Part shown: piece by piece, positions 7,784 to 12,561 of the stretch
Layout: each line of letters starts with the position of its first letter
Position numbering within the stretch: position 1 is the first letter of the stretch
DNA from: Nitrospirota bacterium
GTDB taxonomy: Bacteria; Nitrospirota_A; Leptospirillia; Leptospirillales; Leptospirillaceae
DNA: 12,561 nucleotides
Direction of reading: 5' to 3'
Assembly (NCBI GenBank): GCA_021838765.1
Contig: JAKCCY010000082.1
Span: 1 to 12,561 of the forward strand
The notes under the pieces: model-generated
What the model was told of the DNA's origin: nothing
The model's database searches: none
The model's input: the letters and a program-made list of their open reading frames with translations, nothing else
Position numbers and translations under genes: made by a program

Positions 7784-9349
7784 TTAACCCGGAATAGCAC
7801 CAACGGTGGTGATGTACAGGACAGCCATGGTGTTGGGAAGTCCCAGAAAATCGGTGACTTCATCATCGTAGAATCCTCCGATGCCGCTGGCTCCCACCCC
7901 GGCATGAGCCGCTGCGAGGTTGATCCGTTCCCCGATCTGGCCAACATCCATGTGAAGGGTTCTGTACGCCCTCTGTCCGTACTGGATCACCAGGTGTTCA
8001 AGATCAGCGACCTGAATCAGGACAAATGCAGCGTCCCGTCCCAGATCCTGTCCGAGGACGAATTCACAGACCGTTTCCGCGAAATAGCCGCGGTTGAGGA
8101 GAGTCAGCGTCCCTGCGAGGGGATCGAAGCGATAGAGTCCGGGGATGAGCTCCGTGACCGAATTGACGACGATATAGGATGTGAAGAGATTCGGCTGGAA
8201 GAAGTGCGGGACACTGGGAACGACCCCTTCTTCGACGGGGTCGATGTCCTGATAGCCATATTTCAGGATCTCGGACATCCTGGCAAGACTTACGGGAGCC
8301 CCGGAGTATTGTCTCGCAGAACGCCTCATGAGAAGGGTCTTGGGGATCTGCCCTTTGAAATCATGTGCCTCCCCGGGAAGGGTAATGGGCTCACCGATGG
8401 GAAGATGGGTGCTTTCAGGGGCGGGAAGATGGGTTTTGTCCGGACGTCTGTTCAGGATGACTCCCGGAGGGTCCGCTCCGAGGGAGGAGAGCCGGTGCAG
8501 GTCCCGGAAGAGCACTCCTGTTTCAGGATCCTGTGGCGGTGAATAGGGAGGAAGCAGCGGTGATGGATAGAACGGCAGAGACAGACAGGACTCGGTCACA
8601 TCTTCGGGGCGCAGCAGAGGCATGGCGGCGAGGACAACTTCCTTTTGATCCTCCAGGAACAGGAAGGAGTTGAACGCGTGGTCATTGAATCCCGAAAGGG
8701 GAAAGGGAACAAATCCTGTCTCTTTTGCCATGAGGGAGAGATTCCCGATCAGGTGGCCGGTGTCGAGAAGAATTCTCCGGTAGCCCCGTTCGCCATAACG
8801 CCATGCAGACCGCTCAAAAAATCCGGAGAGGAAGACGAGGGCCTTTGTTTTGGACAAAGTCGGGTGATGGTAAAGGTAGGAGGAGAGACGGTCCATGAAA
8901 TCTCCCTCATACAATGGCAGGAGAGAGTGTTCCTTCCCGTTGTAGTGGTAGATCCCATTGGGAATAAAGGGAAGGTCCCGGAAAGCGAGATAGATTTCGG
9001 CGGGATAAAGTCCTCCCGCGGAGGGTGCCGCCCGAAGAAGTGTCTGTTCCGATCGGGGTGAATCCAGAATGGCAGTAACACCATAGGAAAAGAAAAGGAG
9101 CTGGGAAATCTCCGAAAGCCCCCATGGATAGGGAGGCTGAATCGGAGCTTCTGGAAGGGGCGTTCTGGTAAAGGGAAGATAATTGAAGGGAAGAAAGGGG
9201 GTCAGGGAGACGGGATGGTCCGCCTGGTAGTCCTTGAACGGAGCCGGTTTTCTGGAAAAGTCCAGCCCCTTTGTTCTGTGAATGGTCTTTCGATCATATT
9301 TGGTGTCGCTGTGATAATATTCGGCACAGGACTCATAAAAGGGTGTCAA
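7784..9349 (-). CDS. SagB-type flavin dehydrogenase with two nitroreductase-like domains
   Basis: This 521-residue protein has two tandem nitroreductase-fold halves, as in SagB/ThcOx-type dehydrogenases that use FMN. The N-terminal half shows AAPSAGGLYPAEIY (107-120) and YRRILLDTGHLIGNLSL (190-206), both typical of the family. The C-terminal half shows RRSARQYSG (342-350), YRTLHMDVGQIGERINL (462-478) and IGGFYDDEV (490-498). The N-terminal segment YYHSDTKYDR (11-20) before the first domain also fits the family and supports the long form. The start is TTG at 9349, 7 nt after GGAG; the ATG further upstream is out of frame. In RiPP clusters such enzymes oxidise thiazolines and oxazolines, but no precursor, YcaO or export gene is adjacent. 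The tight link to the UbiB-like gene suggests another redox substrate. The real substrate is unknown. Confidence 0.88.
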   Translation of the reverse strand: MTPFYESCAEYYHSDTKYDRKTIHRTKGLDFSRKPAPFKDYQADHPVSLTPFLPFNYLPFTRTPLPEAPIQPPYPWGLSEISQLLFFSYGVTAILDSPRSEQTLLRAAPSAGGLYPAEIYLAFRDLPFIPNGIYHYNGKEHSLLPLYEGDFMDRLSSYLYHHPTLSKTKALVFLSGFFERSAWRYGERGYRRILLDTGHLIGNLSLMAKETGFVPFPLSGFNDHAFNSFLFLEDQKEVVLAAMPLLRPEDVTESCLSLPFYPSPLLPPYSPPQDPETGVLFRDLHRLSSLGADPPGVILNRRPDKTHLPAPESTHLPIGEPITLPGEAHDFKGQIPKTLLMRRSARQYSGAPVSLARMSEILKYGYQDIDPVEEGVVPSVPHFFQPNLFTSYIVVNSVTELIPGLYRFDPLAGTLTLLNRGYFAETVCEFVLGQDLGRDAAFVLIQVADLEHLVIQYGQRAYRTLHMDVGQIGERINLAAAHAGVGASGIGGFYDDEVTDFLGLPNTMAVLYITTVGAIPG

Positions 9350-9356
9350 TGCTTGT

Positions 9357-9360
9357 CTCC
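9357..9360 (-). promoter_or_regulatory. Ribosome binding site fixing the TTG start of the SagB-like gene
   Basis: GGAG on the minus strand lies 7 nt before the TTG at 9347-9349, which is ideal spacing. The family-like N-terminal segment begins within ten codons, and no in-frame ATG lies at a suitable place. A TTG start is therefore the best choice. Confidence 0.6.
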
Positions 9361-9449
9361 ATCTTGTTTATATTCATTCGGTCGTTCTGGAAAGGCCTTC
9401 TGGGAGTCAGAAAATCACCCGGACTTTCCTTTACGGATTTCTTGTTCGG

Positions 9450-9469
9450 ACCATGGTTCTGTCCATGGT
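9450..9469. repeat. CCATGG stem-loop in the SagB-like gene leader
   Basis: ACCATGG (9450-9456) and CCATGGT (9463-9469) form a perfect 7-bp stem with a 6-nt loop. Each arm holds the palindrome CCATGG. It lies about 100 nt upstream of the TTG start and downstream of the predicted promoter, so it would be in the mRNA. No T-run follows. Confidence 0.4.
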
Positions 9470-9533
9470 GGAATGGGACATCCGTAGGAATGAGCAGAAT
9501 ATGTCTTTTGGAACTCGGTCAACCTGTTACCGG

Positions 9534-9542
9534 ATTATATCA
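9534..9542 (-). promoter_or_regulatory. Extended -10 promoter for the sagB-like/ubiB operon
   Basis: The minus strand reads TGATATAAT, identical to the extended -10 box before the GGDEF-EAL gene at the other end of the window. The -35 region is weak (CACCTG at 17 bp). Transcription would begin near 9527 and run through both minus-strand genes. Confidence 0.5.
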
Positions 9543-9721
9543 TGAATTGATGGATGCAGGTGCTTTTTTCGATTGTTGCCATTTCTCAGGGAAGTCTTCT
9601 TTCCGGCCACATTTTGAGAAAAGGTTGGACCATCGGGACAAACACATGGGAAGATGGGTTGTCTTTCCGGATCGGGACGGCAATGAGTGATGTTGGGCGA
9701 TGACAAAGAGGGCGATATAAG

Positions 9722-11628
<1,907 letters not shown>

Positions 11629-11718
11629 CTACCGCTTTCTTTTTTGTTGGCCTTGAGACCGGTACCGGATGGATGTTCCGGGAGAGTTCCCTCTTCCCGC
11701 TGTGATGTCCCGAAGTTG

Positions 11719-11739
11719 TTCCGAAAAGGATCTTCGGAA
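11719..11739 (-). repeat. Hairpin in the purA leader with an alternative partner
   Basis: On the minus strand TTCCGAA and TTCGGAA pair perfectly over 7 bp around a 7-nt loop. The same left arm can instead pair through CCGAAG with CTTCGG a few bases further downstream, so the two stems exclude each other. No T-run follows either one. Confidence 0.4.
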
Positions 11740-11802
11740 GAAGCTCCCGAAAAGACGCAAATCTCCCCTTCATAATTTCGATTTTCGAAAAAGACTGGCC
11801 CC

Positions 11803-11831
11803 ATCATAGCATTCCATCAGGGGAGTCTAAA
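11803..11831 (-). promoter_or_regulatory. purA promoter (-35 and extended -10)
   Basis: On the minus strand TTTAGA (11826-11831) is separated by 17 bp from TATGAT (11803-11808), which is preceded by TGC and so makes an extended -10 element. TATGAT matches the consensus at five of six bases and TTTAGA at four. The predicted start near 11797 leaves a leader of about 177 nt. Confidence 0.6.
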
Positions 11832-11840
11832 AGGGGAGTC
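11820..11840 (-). repeat. Direct repeat GACTCCCC at the purA -35 box
   Basis: GACTCCCC occurs twice in tandem on the minus strand (11833-11840 and 11820-11827) with TTTTA between, giving a 13-bp period. The predicted -35 hexamer (11826-11831) lies between and partly inside the repeats. This placement would suit a binding site for a regulator of purA. Confidence 0.4.
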
Positions 11841-11851
11841 TTCCGGCAGCC

Positions 11852-12166
11852 TCAGATATGCTTGACGCTTCTGCCGAGATGTTTTTCGACGGAGTTGATC
11901 TTTCCCGCGATCCTTCCGGTTTGCCCCGCGCGGGCATCCACCTTGATAGCGACCGAGATCCGTTCGCAATCCTGACTCATTCTCAGATAGCAGTCCCTGA
12001 CAACGGCCATGACTTCGTCCCATTCTCCCTCGAGGACGGTCCCCATGGGGTTGAGCTGATAGGAGATGCCACTTTTGTCAATGATGTCGAGGGATCTTGA
12101 AACATATGCGCCGACACTCGCGCCTTTATCCAACGGGGACATGCTGAATTCCAGTAGAACGGACAT
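11852..12166 (-). CDS. MTH1187-type thiamine-binding protein
   Basis: This 104-residue protein matches the small thiamine-binding family (MTH1187/YqgV type, Pfam Thiamine_BP). The diagnostic segment is SYQLNPMGTVLEG (35-47), which aligns with YELNPMGT in relatives. It is preceded by the first strand LLEFSMSPL (4-12) and followed by ERISVAIKVDAR (68-79) and a C-terminal helix with SVEKHL (92-97). Members are ferredoxin-like folds that oligomerise and bind thiamine, but their physiological role is unsettled. AGGAG sits 6 nt before the ATG, a strong ribosome site. No thiamine biosynthesis or transport gene is beside it, and I see no TPP riboswitch in the upstream gap. Confidence 0.9.
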   Translation of the reverse strand: MSVLLEFSMSPLDKGASVGAYVSRSLDIIDKSGISYQLNPMGTVLEGEWDEVMAVVRDCYLRMSQDCERISVAIKVDARAGQTGRIAGKINSVEKHLGRSVKHI

Positions 12167-12337
12167 GCGGATCTCCTGTCTGAATGGGTTGTTGTCTGTC
12201 TGAAAGAAATGAACGGTTGGCCACAGTCTGTCTCTATGTTCATGTTCTGGCTGTCATTCTGTCAATGTTTCCCGTCACAAGCGGGTGAAGTTCTCCGGAT
12301 GGTTCAGGTGAAGAGTTCACGGGTTTGTCACATTGTC

Positions 12338-12367
12338 TTGATGTTCCCTTTTTTTGGATTCTATAGG
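12338..12367 (+). promoter_or_regulatory. Possible promoter for the gene at 12495
   Basis: TTGATG (12338-12343) and TATAGG (12362-12367) are separated by 18 bp, each matching consensus at four of six bases. The leader would be about 120 nt. A competing choice is TTGGAC near 12414 with TGTTAT 17 bp later. Neither is strong. Confidence 0.3.
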
Positions 12368-12380
12368 ATCGTCCGCGTTC

Positions 12381-12406
12381 CGGACATCAATCCTTCCGGA
12401 TGTTCG
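12381..12406 (+). repeat. Leader hairpin upstream of the gene at 12495
   Basis: CGGACATC (12381-12388) pairs with GATGTTCG (12399-12406) over 8 positions with one G-U wobble and a 10-nt loop. The motif TTCCGGA also occurs twice across it. If the promoter at 12338-12367 is right, this stem sits almost at the 5' end of the mRNA, where it could protect the transcript. It could equally be an operator. Confidence 0.35.
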
Positions 12407-12494
12407 ACAATATTGGACAAAAAACATTGTTGACCTGTTATTGGCTTGTGTCGATCTTTCATCCATTCGTTCTGTTTTCAGAGGAGGTTCTTTC

Positions 12495-12561
12495 ATGCGC
12501 AAGACTCGCCATGTCGCCATCGGACTTTCTGTCCTGGCAGCTGGGGTTCTGGCCCTTGCAA
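12495..12561 (+). CDS. N-terminus of an exported protein (partial)
   Basis: The gene starts at ATG 12495, 7 nt after a very strong GAGGAGG (12481-12487), and runs off the right edge after 22 full codons. The residues are MRKTRHVAIGLSVL (1-14) followed by an Ala/Leu/Gly-rich stretch. This is a basic n-region and hydrophobic core typical of a Sec signal peptide, although a single membrane anchor is not excluded. The mature protein lies outside the window, so no function can be given. The strong ribosome site suggests good expression. Confidence 0.75.
   Translation, partial: MRKTRHVAIGLSVLAAGVLALA

Larger units (their letters stand above)
9350..9721. other. Divergent intergenic region between the SagB-like and DUF1054 genes
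   Basis: I see no convincing gene in these 372 bp. On the minus strand there is an extended -10 promoter (9534-9542), which would give the SagB-like gene a leader of about 178 nt. That leader contains a CCATGG hairpin (9450-9469) and a smaller stem-loop, TTCTG/CAGAA, at 9398-9412. For the plus-strand gene the only promoter-like pair (TTGGGC at 9693, TATAAG at 9716) sits too close to its start codon. Confidence 0.55.
12167..12494. other. Divergent intergenic region before a secreted-protein gene
   Basis: I see no gene in these 328 bp. A perfect TTGACA box lies on the minus strand at 12260-12265 for the thiamine-binding gene, but no good -10 follows at 16-18 bp. An interrupted palindrome GTGAA-GAG-TTCAC (12308-12320) and a CCCG/CGGG stem (12271-12285) could be operator sites. 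The right half holds a possible plus-strand promoter and a leader hairpin for the gene at 12495. Confidence 0.5.

Noticed and set aside
7904..8542. 212-codon plus-strand open frame inside the SagB-like gene
   Set aside because: It is antisense to conserved second-domain motifs and its translation resembles no protein family.
9271..9690. 139-codon plus-strand open frame across the SagB-like gene start and the divergent gap
   Set aside because: It has no ribosome site, overlaps the true gene's 5' end and has no family features; the gap is better read as promoter and leader.
9693..9721. TTGGGC - 17 bp - TATAAG as the promoter of the DUF1054 gene
   Set aside because: The spacing is good, but the -10 box ends at the base before the ATG, so transcription would begin inside the gene. 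It would be valid only if translation starts further downstream.

Overview
The window looks like a chromosomal housekeeping region of a moderately GC-rich Gram-negative bacterium. My best guess is Leptospirillum or another member of Nitrospirota. This is inferred from the gene mix and the general look of the proteins, since no rRNA or species marker is present. I see no phage genes, insertion sequence, CRISPR array, tRNA or rRNA.

Layout. Positions 1-4989 (minus) hold the first 1663 codons of a very large c-di-GMP signalling protein. It has four tandem PAS-GAF cassettes, a fifth PAS domain, a GGDEF domain with an intact active site and I-site, and an EAL domain cut by the left edge. A 374-bp gap follows, with an extended -10 promoter for that gene and a nested palindrome. 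radC (5364-6068, plus) then converges on a UbiB/AarF-type kinase gene (6080-7765, minus). That gene lies 18 bp downstream of a double-domain SagB-type flavin dehydrogenase gene (7784-9349, minus, TTG start), and the two probably form one operon. A 372-bp divergent gap separates this operon from a DUF1054 (YktB-like) gene (9722-10348, plus). The 3' end of the DUF1054 gene overlaps the 3' end of purA (10324-11619, minus) by 25 bp. Upstream of purA is a leader of about 180 nt with a good extended -10 promoter and a direct repeat at the -35 box. Next comes an MTH1187-type thiamine-binding protein gene (11852-12166, minus). After a 328-bp divergent gap, a new plus-strand gene begins at 12495 with a signal-peptide-like N-terminus and runs off the right edge.

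How the genes relate. Most are independent units: signalling, DNA metabolism, purine synthesis and thiamine binding. The one functional pairing supported by layout is the SagB-like flavoenzyme with the UbiB-like membrane kinase. No RiPP precursor, cyclodehydratase or exporter gene lies beside it, so a role in lipid, quinone or cofactor redox chemistry is at least as likely as peptide modification. No complete novel system is evident. The most unusual items are the quadruplicated PAS-GAF sensor, the sagB-ubiB pair and the purA control region.
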